DNA of 42,857 nucleotides from Thermodesulfatator autotrophicus (GTDB taxonomy: Bacteria > Desulfobacterota > Thermodesulfobacteria > Thermodesulfobacteriales > Thermodesulfatatoraceae), in contig NZ_LSFI01000020.1 in the NCBI RefSeq assembly GCF_001642325.1, forward strand, positions 1 to 42,857, given 5' to 3'. Numbering within the stretch: the stretch's first letter is position 1; each line of letters starts with the position of its first letter. The position numbers and the translations under genes were made by a program. This document shows, one piece after another, positions 9,089-17,616 of the stretch. The notes under the pieces were generated by a model, which saw only the letters and a program-made list of their open reading frames with translations, searched no databases and was not told the origin of the DNA.

Positions 9089-9526
9089 CTAAGATACTCT
9101 TTTTTCAAGCTCTCTAATTAGGTTTATCAGCTTTTCTTCAAGTTCATTTTCGTTCTTTAGATCAAGGGTATCGGTCACGTAATAATCGAGTGGAAAACGC
9201 ACTTTTATTTCTTCGTCTAAATCAAACTCTATACCCAGGATACCTTCCAGGAAATCTTCCATTTTTTCCCTGTGTAGGGTTTCTGCTTCAAGCCTTAAAA
9301 TAAATTGATTGCCTATTCGCTTAGCTTCTATCTCAAGTTCATGGATAGGACTTTGAGGATTGGTATAAGAAGCTTCGTGTTCATCACCTTTCATGGTAAA
9401 GCTTTTGGATTGCCAACCAAGTTCTTCGGTTAAAATGCGGTGAATAGCGGCAAATAAAACATCGTCTTTTTGAGCTTTAACCGCGTAACTCCTTATAAAA
9501 TCAAGTAATCCGTCAAATATGCCCAT
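9089..9526 (-). CDS. uncharacterised 145-residue cytoplasmic protein
   Basis: Not recognised. It is an acidic, soluble protein with no signal peptide, membrane segment or cysteine cluster. The C-terminal 25 residues (ENELEEKLINLIRELEKRV) look like an amphipathic helix or coiled coil. It begins 10 bases after lptE, behind a good gggagggg ribosome site, so it belongs to the psiE-like/lptE operon. Confidence 0.75.
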   Translation of the reverse strand: MGIFDGLLDFIRSYAVKAQKDDVLFAAIHRILTEELGWQSKSFTMKGDEHEASYTNPQSPIHELEIEAKRIGNQFILRLEAETLHREKMEDFLEGILGIEFDLDEEIKVRFPLDYYVTDTLDLKNENELEEKLINLIRELEKRVS

Positions 9527-9535
9527 GTCCCCTCC

Positions 9536-10048
9536 CTAAAAAGAAGAAGATATCTGATGATAGATTATTTCCGCCATGTCTTCACACATTTTTTGAAGGG
9601 CTAACTCTCGCCCTGGATCTACTTCTTCCCCGACCCTTTCACGAAAAACGGGGTATTCTTCCGTCCGCGAAAGATTGTTGTTACGCCAGATTACATGGCC
9701 TTCTTTATCTACTAGTTCAGCCTGAGCCCTTAAATAAACCCTACGTTCAAGGGTCTCGGTGTAAATATCATAGGAAAGTCCACCTACTGAGACAGAAATA
9801 ATTTCTCCTCGCAAAATGAGATCAGCTTCTTCCTCATCGGTGATTTTAAAGTCTCCAGCCATCTCTATACGTTTTCTTAGCTCCTGGGCTAAAATCTCTC
9901 CCAGACGAATTTCAGAAGTAGGATTTTCCCAAACAGGCACGTAAATTTTTTGCCAGGCTGGAGAAAAGTGAACAGGGCGCCCTTCTAATTGATACCCACA
10001 TGAACATAAAGAAACCAAAAAAAATATAGAAATAAAAATACGTAACAT
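9536..10048 (-). CDS. lptE: LPS-assembly lipoprotein LptE
   Basis: A 170-residue outer-membrane lipoprotein that plugs LptD during lipopolysaccharide export. There is a clear type II signal peptide with lipobox SLCSC followed by GYQLEGR; a GY(x)L start right after the lipidated cysteine is characteristic of LptE. The body has the expected pattern (VPVWENPT, LAQELRKRI, ADLILRGEI, TEEYPVFRE). Its start codon overlaps the stop of the preceding PsiE-like gene by one base, so it is translationally linked. It supports a Gram-negative cell envelope. Confidence 0.85.
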   Translation of the reverse strand: MLRIFISIFFLVSLCSCGYQLEGRPVHFSPAWQKIYVPVWENPTSEIRLGEILAQELRKRIEMAGDFKITDEEEADLILRGEIISVSVGGLSYDIYTETLERRVYLRAQAELVDKEGHVIWRNNNLSRTEEYPVFRERVGEEVDPGRELALQKMCEDMAEIIYHQISSSF

Positions 10049-10506
10049 TAGTCTTCCTTATAACGAAAAGCTTGCTCTCTTAAAAGCCAATAAATTATCC
10101 CTAGAGCCAGCACCGAAAAGGCCAAAGCAAAAATTTTAAGAGCGGGTTCTCCCTTAAAGTCCAAAATAATAAACTTGCGAGTAAGAGCCAAAAGGGCAAT
10201 TAAAACTACTGTTTTAACCTGAACAATTCCTTCTTTGTGTACAGTAACCTTCAGGATAGAATGTTTAAATTCAAGAGCAATTAGGACTGTCATAAACATA
10301 CCAAAAAGAGTCTGGAAAACTTTATGTTCTAAAGGATTTAGCCTTAACTTGAAAAGAATTAGAAATGTTTGTAAAAGCAAATCATAAAGTGAAATCAAAA
10401 TGATGAGAGCAATAGTAAAAGTTAAAATCCAGGCTACTACCTGTTCAAACTTTTGATAAAAAGTAAGAGTATGCCATTCTTTGCACCACTTTTCCATGTT
10501 ACCCAT
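10048..10506 (-). CDS. PsiE-family phosphate-starvation-type membrane protein
   Basis: A 152-residue inner-membrane protein with four hydrophobic helices (about 23-47, 62-80, 95-110 and 123-143). The pattern FKHSILKVTVHKEGIVQVKTVVLIALLALTRKFIILD between helices 2 and 3 is typical of the PsiE family. Biochemical role unknown. It is the first gene of a minus-strand operon with lptE and the 145-residue protein, and is divergent from mutL with only 47 bases between starts. Confidence 0.75.
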   Translation of the reverse strand: MGNMEKWCKEWHTLTFYQKFEQVVAWILTFTIALIILISLYDLLLQTFLILFKLRLNPLEHKVFQTLFGMFMTVLIALEFKHSILKVTVHKEGIVQVKTVVLIALLALTRKFIILDFKGEPALKIFALAFSVLALGIIYWLLREQAFRYKED

Positions 10507-10553
10507 TTTTTACTTCCCTTTTTGGTTTTAAATTAATAACATCAGGTTTAATT

Positions 10554-12236
10554 ATGCCGCGAATTAAAATTTTACCAGAAAATATTGCCAGAAAGATTGC
10601 CGCTGGTGAGGTTATAGAACGTCCGGCTTCGGTAGTCAAGGAGCTTTGCGAAAACGCCTTTGATGCTAAAGCCAAACAAATTGAAATAGAATTATATAAC
10701 GGAGGCCTCTCTTTAATAAGAGTAAGAGATAACGGTCTTGGCATGTCTCCTGAAGACCTTAAGATTTGTTATCTTCCCCATGCTACCAGCAAAATTGAAT
10801 CAGAAGAAGACCTGTTACGCATAAAAACCTGGGGCTTTAGAGGAGAAGCTCTCTCAAGCATTGCCGCTGTCTCAGAGCTAACTATCTCTTCACGTGAAAA
10901 AGAGGCCTTAATCGGGGCCAGAATCAAGATAAAGTTTGGCAAAGAAGTCTCTTTTTTGGAGAAAGGGCTTGCCCCTGGCACCATCGTGGAGGTGGCCAAT
11001 CTTTTTGCCAACGTGCCGGCCAGAAAGGCCTTTCTTAAAAGCCCTCGGGCAGAAACAGCTCGCGTAAGCGAGATAGTAAAACTCATGGCCTTTGAAAACC
11101 CTCAGGCAAGTTTGAACCTCAAAACACAGGGTAAAGTTCTTTTTGACTACAATTATAAACTCGGTCGCCTGGGGCTTATGGCTGAGCTTTCCGGCCTCAA
11201 AACCGAAAATTTTCTGATGGAAGAGCTAGAAAGGGGAGATTTGCGCTTAAGTATAATAATTTCCCAAAATGAATACTATTTCCCCACCGCCAGGTTTCTT
11301 TATTTCCTGGTAAATAACCGGGTAGTTAAAGACAAGCTAATTTCAGCCGCTGTTTTTGAAGGATTAAAAAGTGTTTACCCCAAAGGGCGCTATCCGGCTC
11401 TTCTCCTTGCCCTTACCCTTCCGCCTGAAAAAGTAGACGTGAATGTGCATCCAGCCAAATGGGAAGTACGTTTTCGTGAAGAAAGATTGGTCTTTGAACT
11501 AATTAAAAGTGGCCTTGAAAACCTTTTTAAGCCTGTTGTTTCTTTTGAAGTAAAAACTGAAGAGGAAGACATCCCCGTTTCTTTCTCTTCTCCTAAAGAA
11601 GATTTCTCGCTTTCTAGTAAAGTAGCCGAACCAAGCCCTGAACCTTTTCAAAAACTAGCGTCTTTATTTCCTGAAAAACCGTCCTTTCAAGTAATTTCCC
11701 GTTTTGGCAAGGAATTTTTTTTAGTACTTGGTGAAGAAGAACTTTATATTTTTGACTATCACGCCGCCCACGAAAGGCTTCTTTTTGAAAAATGGAAAAA
11801 AGAAATAAAAGAAGGCTTAAAGACACAGCCTCTTCTTGTGCCACAAGTATTTTCCGTTACAGGAAAAAGCCTTGAAAGATTGGAAACTTTAGCCCCTGTA
11901 CTCAATTCCCTTGGGTTTGAGATTGACTTTTTTGGTGAGGGAAAAATTATCTTAAGGAGCGTGCCGGCCCTTTTGGGCAGTTCCTCAAAAGAAGTCCTGG
12001 AAAGCTTTCTGGCCGAAGAAATAAATTTTTCCACTGAAAATATCATAGAAGAAGTAATGGCCCAAATTTCCTGCAAAGCCGCCCGTAAAGCAGGCGAAAA
12101 GTTATCCTTTGAAGAAGTGCTTAATCTATTTAAAGAGGTTAAAAACGCAGGACTTTCTCATTGCCCCCATGGAAGACCACTTTACTGGAGAATTGACCTT
12201 GACGAAGTGCGCCGCAAACTCGGAAGAAAAATTTGA
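10554..12236 (+). CDS. mutL: DNA mismatch repair protein MutL
   Basis: A 560-residue GHKL ATPase that couples MutS recognition to strand cleavage. N-terminal motifs: IARKIAAGEVIERPASVVKE, DNGLGM, the lid ATSKI and GFRGEALSSIAAVS. The C-terminal dimerisation/endonuclease domain carries DYHAAHERLLFE (the DQHA-x2-E-x4-E metal site with Gln replaced by Tyr), SCKAARKAG and CPHGRP, so it is probably of the nicking type used by bacteria without MutH. The linker (about 345-385) is short. The start at 10554 matches the conserved N-terminus although the ribosome site is weak. The 3' end overlaps the miaA frame. Confidence 0.96.
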   Translation: MPRIKILPENIARKIAAGEVIERPASVVKELCENAFDAKAKQIEIELYNGGLSLIRVRDNGLGMSPEDLKICYLPHATSKIESEEDLLRIKTWGFRGEALSSIAAVSELTISSREKEALIGARIKIKFGKEVSFLEKGLAPGTIVEVANLFANVPARKAFLKSPRAETARVSEIVKLMAFENPQASLNLKTQGKVLFDYNYKLGRLGLMAELSGLKTENFLMEELERGDLRLSIIISQNEYYFPTARFLYFLVNNRVVKDKLISAAVFEGLKSVYPKGRYPALLLALTLPPEKVDVNVHPAKWEVRFREERLVFELIKSGLENLFKPVVSFEVKTEEEDIPVSFSSPKEDFSLSSKVAEPSPEPFQKLASLFPEKPSFQVISRFGKEFFLVLGEEELYIFDYHAAHERLLFEKWKKEIKEGLKTQPLLVPQVFSVTGKSLERLETLAPVLNSLGFEIDFFGEGKIILRSVPALLGSSSKEVLESFLAEEINFSTENIIEEVMAQISCKAARKAGEKLSFEEVLNLFKEVKNAGLSHCPHGRPLYWRIDLDEVRRKLGRKI

Positions 12237-13161
12237 ACATAATATCCCTTTAATAGCTGTAGTAGGCCCTACTGGTGTTGGGAAAACAGAAGTGGGCATT
12301 TTTCTGGCAGAAAATTTAGATGGTGAAATAATAAATTTTGATTCTGTCCAGGTTTACCAGTTATTGAATATCGGGGCCGCCAAACCCAGCCCGGAAGAGC
12401 TTGCCCGTGTACCACATCATCTTCTTGGATTTTTACCGCTGGACAAAGAATTTAACGCTGCTCAATTTGTGGAACTGGCGGACCAGGCCATAAAAAAACT
12501 TCACCGGGAAAAAAAACTTCCCATTCTGGTAGGAGGGACCGGATTATATCTAAAGGCTTTACTCCACGGTCTTTTTGAAGTAGGAGATACCTCTCAGGCC
12601 AGAAAAGAACTAAAAGCAAGACTAAAAAAGGAAGGGCTTTCCTCTCTTTATGAAGAGCTTAAAAGAATAGACCCGGCTTATGCCCGAAAAATCAGCCCAA
12701 AAGACTGGGTGCGCATTTTGCGAGCCCTGGAAGTTTATTACACCACGGGAAAACCCTTTTCAGAACTTGCCAGAGAACACGCCTTTGCCAGAAGGCGCTA
12801 CCCCTGTTTAAAGATTGGACTCACCCTACCCCGGGAAGAACTCTATCGCCGTCTTGACCAAAGGGCTGACAAAATGCTTGCCGCCGGGCTTTTAGATGAA
12901 GTTCGTAAAATCTTAGCTATGGGCTATTCTCCGGAACTCAAACCGCTAAAATCTATTGGTTATAGGCATATGATAGCCTACCTTAAAGGAAAACTATCTT
13001 TTGAAGAGGCCGTTCGCCTCATGAAAAGAGATACCAGACGCTACGCCAAGAGGCAGCTTACCTGGTTTAAAAGAGACCATGGGGTAAAATGGTTTCACCC
13101 AAACGAAAAAGAAAAAATTCTTGTTACAGCGAAAAAATTTTTAGACTCGTACCGGTTTTAA
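12169..13161 (+). CDS. miaA: tRNA dimethylallyltransferase MiaA
   Basis: Adds the dimethylallyl group to A37 of tRNAs reading UNN codons. Motifs: P-loop GPTGVGKT, NFDSVQVY, GAAKPS (normally GTAKP), VGGTGLYLKALL, and the C-terminal PLKSIGYRHM and RRYAKRQLTWFKRD. MiaA usually begins about 8 residues before the P-loop, but the only in-frame ATG giving the full domain is at 12169 (330 residues), inside the end of mutL; a non-ATG start near 12230 is the alternative. The overlap with mutL implies coupled expression. The 3' end overlaps the convergent GGDEF gene by 21 bases. Confidence 0.93.
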   Translation: MEDHFTGELTLTKCAANSEEKFEHNIPLIAVVGPTGVGKTEVGIFLAENLDGEIINFDSVQVYQLLNIGAAKPSPEELARVPHHLLGFLPLDKEFNAAQFVELADQAIKKLHREKKLPILVGGTGLYLKALLHGLFEVGDTSQARKELKARLKKEGLSSLYEELKRIDPAYARKISPKDWVRILRALEVYYTTGKPFSELAREHAFARRRYPCLKIGLTLPREELYRRLDQRADKMLAAGLLDEVRKILAMGYSPELKPLKSIGYRHMIAYLKGKLSFEEAVRLMKRDTRRYAKRQLTWFKRDHGVKWFHPNEKEKILVTAKKFLDSYRF

Positions 13162-13988
13162 AGCCCCATTTTCCTTACACCAGTACATGGAAAAGTCTGC
13201 CCGCTCAAGGGCCTTTTCCAGGGTATCAGAGGCTATGATATTGGTAAGGCCAATAGAAAATTTTATTCGGCGCACACCATCAGGGAATTTTAGGGCAAAA
13301 CCATTTTCATAAAGACTTTCAGCAAAGGAAGTAAATTTATCAAGGGTAACCCCTACAATTACCGCGCAAAATTCATCACCATGAAGACGGCAGGGAAAAT
13401 CTTTGGGCTTAAGATTTCGTCTTAAAACTTCGGCAAAGGCAATGAGGGCACGGTCTCCCCATTTGTGGCCGTACTTATCGTTAATAGACTTAAATTTGTC
13501 CAGGTCAAAATAGCAAAGCAAGTAATCTTCTTCAAAGATATTAGCCATTACTACTTCATTAAAAAACTTTTCAAGGGCATTTTTGTTCCAAAGGGCCGTA
13601 AGTTTGTCGCGCAAAAAACTCTCTTTAAGAAAGGAAAGCTCTCTTTCAAGTTCTTCAATACGACGAATATAATTAGCAATCTTATTAATTTCTTCAGCCA
13701 GGCCAATGCGGCCGGCCAGACGGGGATCAAGTTTTTCAAGAAGAGAATTAAAAAGGCCTTTTCCTTCTATAAGCAGATTTAAGATATAGTTGTCTTTCTT
13801 TTTAACCTTGGTGGCGGCGTAAAAGGCATCGGCATACTGGGGAGGAAAAGGAACTTTTCTTGAGCGCTGAAGTTCAAGAAAGGCAATCCAGGCTGCTAAA
13901 AGGGCCTCCCTTTCGGCTTTAAGCTTTTCTTCAAAACGCTGGCTTCGGTTACCTGAGGGATAAGCTCTTCTCTAATATTTTCAAACAT
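13141..13988 (-). pseudogene. GGDEF diguanylate-cyclase-type gene with a 1-base frameshift near its start
   Basis: The C-terminal 155 residues form a GGDEF domain (LTALWNKNALEKFF, YFDLDKFKSINDKYGHKWGD, the active loop as RLHGDEF instead of RGGDEF, and FSIGLT). In the same frame upstream runs a charged helical region (RIEELERELSFLKES and earlier) back to a stop near 13970. The only good start, ATG at 13988 with an aaggag site, is in another frame (MFENIREELIPQVTEASV) and would join the rest if the A4 run at 13933-13936 had one more base. This is either a recent frameshift or a homopolymer sequencing error; translation from a downstream TTG (13614) would leave a bare GGDEF domain. The intact product would be about 282 residues. 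The gene follows fmt on the same strand. Confidence 0.75.
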
Positions 13989-14044
13989 TCCCACTCCTTT
14001 TTGCTGGAGTTTTTGTTTATTATCGCCATCTCCAGTAAAAAACT

Positions 14045-14992
14045 TTAATTTTTTGACTCAAACTTTTCACCGGGCTTGGGGCGATAGCCTCGCCAAAATT
14101 CTTCGGCTGTAATTCTCTTTTTGCCTTCAAGCTGGAGCTCTCCAACCTTTAAAAGGCCTTTACCAGTGCCTATTAAAAGTTTTCCTTCAGAAGTTCCAAG
14201 GATTTCTCCTGGGGGGCCTTCTTTTTGCTCGTCAGCTTCTGGACTAAAAAATTTGACCAGCCTGCCACGAAAATAGGCATAAGCCGTGGGCCACGGGTCA
14301 AGACCTCTTATAAGATTGGTAAGCTCTTTGGCTGGCCTGTTAAAATCAATTAGTCCGTCTTCTTTGCGAAGTATCGGGGCGTAAGAGACCCCTTCTTCAG
14401 GCTGTTTTTGAGGAACAAGCTCTCCTTTTTTGAGCTTATCTAAAGCTTCGTTTATTAATTTTGCACCAAGTTGGGCTAGCCTATCATGAAGAGTTCCAGC
14501 AGTATCCTGGGGGAGAATAGGGATTTTTTCCATAAGAAGGATATCTCCTGTGTCCATCCCTTCATCCATCTGCATTATAGTGATACCAGTCTCTTTTTCT
14601 CCTGCTATGATAGCCCAGTTAATGGGGGCAGCCCCGCGAAACTTGGGCAAGAGCGAAGCGTGCACGTTTATACAACCAAAACGGGGAATCTCTAAAACTT
14701 CTTTAGGCAAAATTTTTCCGTAAGCAGCCACCACTATTACGTCAGGAGAAAGCTCTCTAAGTTTTTCTAAAAAATCCGGGCTTTTTATCTTGACTGGTTG
14801 TAATACCGGGACACCTGCTTCCTGAGCTACTAGTTTAACAGGCGGGGGGGTTAGTTTTTTACCCCGGCCAGCAGGTTTATCTGGCTGGGTTACCACGGCT
14901 ATTACTTCATCTTCACGGCTAAGCAGGGCTTTAAGTATCGGCACGGCAAAGGCCGGTGTCCCCATAAAAACGATTCGCAGTTTATCTTTCAT
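14045..14992 (-). CDS. fmt: methionyl-tRNA formyltransferase
   Basis: Formylates initiator Met-tRNA using 10-formyltetrahydrofolate. The 315-residue length is normal. The N-terminal catalytic domain has RIVFMGTPAFAVPIL, TQPDKPAGRGKKL, VVAAYGKILP, the signature NVHASLLPKFRGAAPINWAI with the catalytic Asn/His, and the conserved MDEGMDTGDIL. The C-terminal OB-like domain (about 207-310) includes LIRGLDPWPTAY. It probably leads a transcript with the GGDEF gene 56 bases downstream. The gene is followed upstream (15000-15320) by a gene-free stretch with repeats. Confidence 0.97.
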   Translation of the reverse strand: MKDKLRIVFMGTPAFAVPILKALLSREDEVIAVVTQPDKPAGRGKKLTPPPVKLVAQEAGVPVLQPVKIKSPDFLEKLRELSPDVIVVAAYGKILPKEVLEIPRFGCINVHASLLPKFRGAAPINWAIIAGEKETGITIMQMDEGMDTGDILLMEKIPILPQDTAGTLHDRLAQLGAKLINEALDKLKKGELVPQKQPEEGVSYAPILRKEDGLIDFNRPAKELTNLIRGLDPWPTAYAYFRGRLVKFFSPEADEQKEGPPGEILGTSEGKLLIGTGKGLLKVGELQLEGKKRITAEEFWRGYRPKPGEKFESKN

Positions 14993-15112
14993 AACCTAAT
15001 TCTCCTTCTAGCTAGCTTAAGTTCAGAATAACAAAACAAAGCTTTCAAGTCAGCCATGAAAAAGGTAAGCCATCAACCACCCTTAATGGCTAAGACAATG
15101 ACAATTTGGGAG

Positions 15113-15236
15113 TTGTCATGGTGAACTCTCGCCCCCTTCCCGGTTATTGCGAGCCAACTCCTTCCTAGTCATTGCGAGCCGCGAAGTGGCGAAGCAATCC
15201 CTCTCGCGAGGCGACGCAGTCGCCGTGGTGTGGCGA
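15113..15236. repeat. dispersed 'cattgcgag ... gcgaagcaatc' repeat, upstream of the B12 riboswitch
   Basis: Gene-free DNA with gttattgcgagcc, then gtcattgcgagccgcgaag and tggcgaagcaatccctctcg. The unit is recognisable, on either strand, at 4395, 20229 and 31048. Such repeats are widespread in many anaerobe and MAG genomes and give spurious peptides (CEERSDEAI, LLRRYAPRND types). No function is established. Confidence 0.7.
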
Positions 15237-15322
15237 TCTTGACTTAATGTTTTAGAATTTTGCCAAAGTCTCATCATCTATTATATTTTCCAGTTTTAAA
15301 GTTTGTCTGTCCCCAATCAAGC

Positions 15323-15351
15323 TTGACTTATTGTGGAATGTAGTTTATTTG
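15323..15351 (+). promoter_or_regulatory. possible promoter of the riboswitch-led locus
   Basis: ttgact (15323-15328) and tatttg (15346-15351) are 17 bases apart. This would place the transcript start about 8 bases before the first riboswitch stem at 15367. The -35 is good, the -10 weak. Confidence 0.4.
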
Positions 15352-15366
15352 AACTCATTTATAAAC

Positions 15367-15566
15367 AGGGCTTCGGGTGCCCAGGTACGGGTTAAACGGG
15401 AAGTCCGGTGAAAGTCCGGCGCTGGCCCGCAACCGTGACCGGGGACGAAAGCCGCTAGGCCCACAAGGGTGACAGGCCACTGGAGCAGGAGGCCATAAGG
15501 CCGAAAGCTCCGGGAAGGCGCGGTGAGTAGGATGATCCGGAAGCCGGGATACCGGCCCGAAGCCCT
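15367..15566 (+). ncRNA. cobalamin (B12) riboswitch aptamer
   Basis: All landmark segments of the cobalamin aptamer are present in order: ggaagtccggtgaaagtccg followed by gcgctggcccgcaaccgtga, the aggccactgg segment, gaaggcgcggtgagtaggat, and the B12 box aagccgggataccggcc (15541-15557). The closing P1 stem is a perfect 11-base pair, agggcttcggg (15367-15377) with cccgaagccct (15556-15566). It lies 130 bases before the BtuB-like receptor and should switch that gene, and probably the whole downstream locus, off when adenosylcobalamin or another cobalamin is plentiful. Confidence 0.96.
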
Positions 15567-15576
15567 TTAAGGAAGC

Positions 15577-15656
15577 GGAGCTTCGGGGCTAACTGCTCCG
15601 TTTCCGAAAAGGGTCTTGGTGCACCCTACCCTTTCGGAAACCTTCCCCGAAGCTCC
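15577..15656 (+). promoter_or_regulatory. riboswitch expression platform: long competing hairpin
   Basis: ggagcttcgggg (15577-15588) pairs with ccccgaagctcc (15645-15656). Inside it gtttccgaaaaggg (15600-15613) pairs with ccctttcggaaac (15629-15641). The strand gcttcggg at 15580 can also pair with cccgaagc of the aptamer P1 (15556-15563), so P1, an anti-P1 helix and this hairpin are mutually exclusive. There is no T tract after the hairpin, so control is more likely translational or Rho-dependent than intrinsic termination. The receptor's gaaggaggg ribosome site lies 25 bases further on. Confidence 0.65.
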
Positions 15657-15695
15657 CTTCTTCAAAACAAAAACTAAATTGAAGGAGGGAGCGTT

Positions 15696-17543
15696 ATGAA
15701 AAGTCGTTTTTGGTCTTTCTGTTTGGTCCTTTGGTCAGCCGTGTGTTTTGGCTTTCTAACTTTTTCGGCAGTACAGGCTGAAGAGGCCACAGAACTTGGT
15801 GAAATCGTAGTCACCGCCACCAGGACGCCTGAACCCGTAGAAAAGATAGCCAGCAGTGTTACGGTTATCACCGCTAAGGAGTTAAAAGAACAGGGCATAG
15901 AAACTCTCACTGACGCCTTGAGAGAGGCCTTGGGAGTAGCAATTCTTCAAAATGGTTTTGGCGGCACAGCTTCTATTTCAGTGCGCGGGGCAGATAACGG
16001 CCAGACCGTAGTCCTGATTGACGGTGTGCCGGTTTACGACCCAAGCGGCCTCGGAAAAGGTGACTTTTCCTGGATGCTTCCCCACTTAAGTGTTGACCAG
16101 ATTGACCGCATAGAAATCGTCCGCGGGCCTCAGAGTGTGCTTTATGGTTCAAACGCCATGGCTGGCGCCATAAACATCATTACCAAAAGGGCCAAAAAAA
16201 CCGGCGGCGAAATTTACGGCGAATTTGGCTCTTATACTACTTTTCAGGAAGGTTTGTCCCTTTACCGCCTGACGGAAAACACGGACCTCGCCTTTAGTTT
16301 TAGCAAGAAGGACAGCAAGGGCATTTCCAAGACAGTTAGCGAGCCTGACCGTGATGCCTACCACAACGGCAACCTGAATTTAAGCCTTGACCACGCCTTT
16401 TCAGAAAAAGTAAAAGGCGGGGCCTCTCTTCTGGTATCAGCTGCCTCTCACGAACTTGACGGCTGGAACTATAAATCTGATACCCGTATAGGCTTTTTTA
16501 AGTCTTACCTTGACTGGCAGGTTTCAGAAAATTTGGCATCTCACCTTGACCTGGCCTTTACCAACAGCAAGCGGGAATACGACGAAGGCTCAGGAGGTGA
16601 ATACAAAGGACGCCTCTTTCGCCTTTCCTGGCAAAACGACTACCAGCTAACTGATTTTGCCAGAGTAATAGCCGGCCTTGACTGGCAGAAAGAATGGGCA
16701 GACATTACTTCTCCCTGGGGAAGTCCTTTTGATAAAAATGCTTACGAATGGGCACCTTTTGCCGAACTGGCTTTAGGTGGAGAAAAATGGGTGGCCAATC
16801 TTGGCCTGCGCTACACCAAACACGAAACTGCCGGCGATAAAGTTACCTATCGGGTGGCCGGGGCTGTTTTCCCAGTGGAAGCCATTAAATTACACGCCAG
16901 CTACGGCACGGGTTTTCGCACCCCGGGCTTATACCAGCTTTATGACCCATCTTATGGAAATAAAAATTTAAAACCTGAAGAGTCCTGGGGATATGACGCT
17001 GGAATCACTTTTTACGCCTGGGATAAAAAAGCAAGCTTTGATGTAACTTACTTTTACAACAAGTTCAAAAACTTGATAGACTGGGTTTCCACCGGCATGT
17101 GGACTGGACAATATCAAAATGTTTCCGGCTGGTCAAAGACTTACGGCGTTGAGTTTAGCTCTACAGTTAAACCTATTTCTTGGTTGAGTATTAAAGCTTC
17201 CTATCAAACGCTTTCCGCTAAAGATGATAAAGGTCAACATCTTTTAAGAAAACCGCGCCAGAAGGCAAACTTCGTAGCTACTATCTATTGTCCAGACAAT
17301 AAGGGAAGCATTTCTTTTAGAGGCCTTTATGTGGGCAAATATAAAGATTTTGACTGGAATACTTACCAGGAAGTTCAAATGGATAGCTACTTCGTGGCTT
17401 ATCTTAACGCTCGTCTGAACCTGCGTGAAAACTTAACCCTAACCGGGCGTATTGATAACCTTTTTGACAAGGACTACCAGGAAATCTACGATTACAAGAC
17501 CCCGGGAAGAAGTGTTTACGTAGGCCTGGAATATCGCTGGTAG
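15696..17543 (+). CDS. btuB: TonB-dependent outer-membrane receptor, BtuB-like
   Basis: A 615-residue outer-membrane gated channel, presumably for cobalamin or other corrinoids given the riboswitch in its leader. It has a cleavable signal peptide (ends near FSAVQAEEA), a TonB box (GEIVVTATR at about residue 33), a plug domain (about 40-155: SSVTVITAKEL, VRGADNGQTVVLIDGVPV, IDRIEIVRGPQSVLYGSNAM, GAINIITK), then a 22-strand-type barrel. The barrel contains GTGFRTPGLYQLYDP and the typical last strand PGRSVYVGLEYRW ending in an aromatic residue. Its Shine-Dalgarno gaaggaggg is eight bases upstream. It is full length and intact, unlike the second receptor at 33135. Confidence 0.92.
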   Translation: MKSRFWSFCLVLWSAVCFGFLTFSAVQAEEATELGEIVVTATRTPEPVEKIASSVTVITAKELKEQGIETLTDALREALGVAILQNGFGGTASISVRGADNGQTVVLIDGVPVYDPSGLGKGDFSWMLPHLSVDQIDRIEIVRGPQSVLYGSNAMAGAINIITKRAKKTGGEIYGEFGSYTTFQEGLSLYRLTENTDLAFSFSKKDSKGISKTVSEPDRDAYHNGNLNLSLDHAFSEKVKGGASLLVSAASHELDGWNYKSDTRIGFFKSYLDWQVSENLASHLDLAFTNSKREYDEGSGGEYKGRLFRLSWQNDYQLTDFARVIAGLDWQKEWADITSPWGSPFDKNAYEWAPFAELALGGEKWVANLGLRYTKHETAGDKVTYRVAGAVFPVEAIKLHASYGTGFRTPGLYQLYDPSYGNKNLKPEESWGYDAGITFYAWDKKASFDVTYFYNKFKNLIDWVSTGMWTGQYQNVSGWSKTYGVEFSSTVKPISWLSIKASYQTLSAKDDKGQHLLRKPRQKANFVATIYCPDNKGSISFRGLYVGKYKDFDWNTYQEVQMDSYFVAYLNARLNLRENLTLTGRIDNLFDKDYQEIYDYKTPGRSVYVGLEYRW

Positions 17544-17577
17544 AATTTATTGGGTAATTTAATTTTTATTCTCGCGG

Positions 17578-17610
17578 AACAAGGGCGAGTTTTCGCCCTT
17601 GTTTCAATTT
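17578..17610 (+). terminator. stem-loop after btuB (partial terminator/attenuator)
   Basis: aacaagggcga / tcgcccttgtt is an 11-base stem with loop gttt, followed by tcaattt. It stands between the receptor and the CobN-like gene, whose start lies 7 bases after it. It probably lowers rather than abolishes read-through into the salvage genes. Confidence 0.7.
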
Positions 17611-17616
17611 AAGCTA

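Noticed and set aside
10499-12076. Minus-strand ORFs opposite mutL
   Set aside because: Shadow frames; mutL carries all its family motifs on the plus strand.
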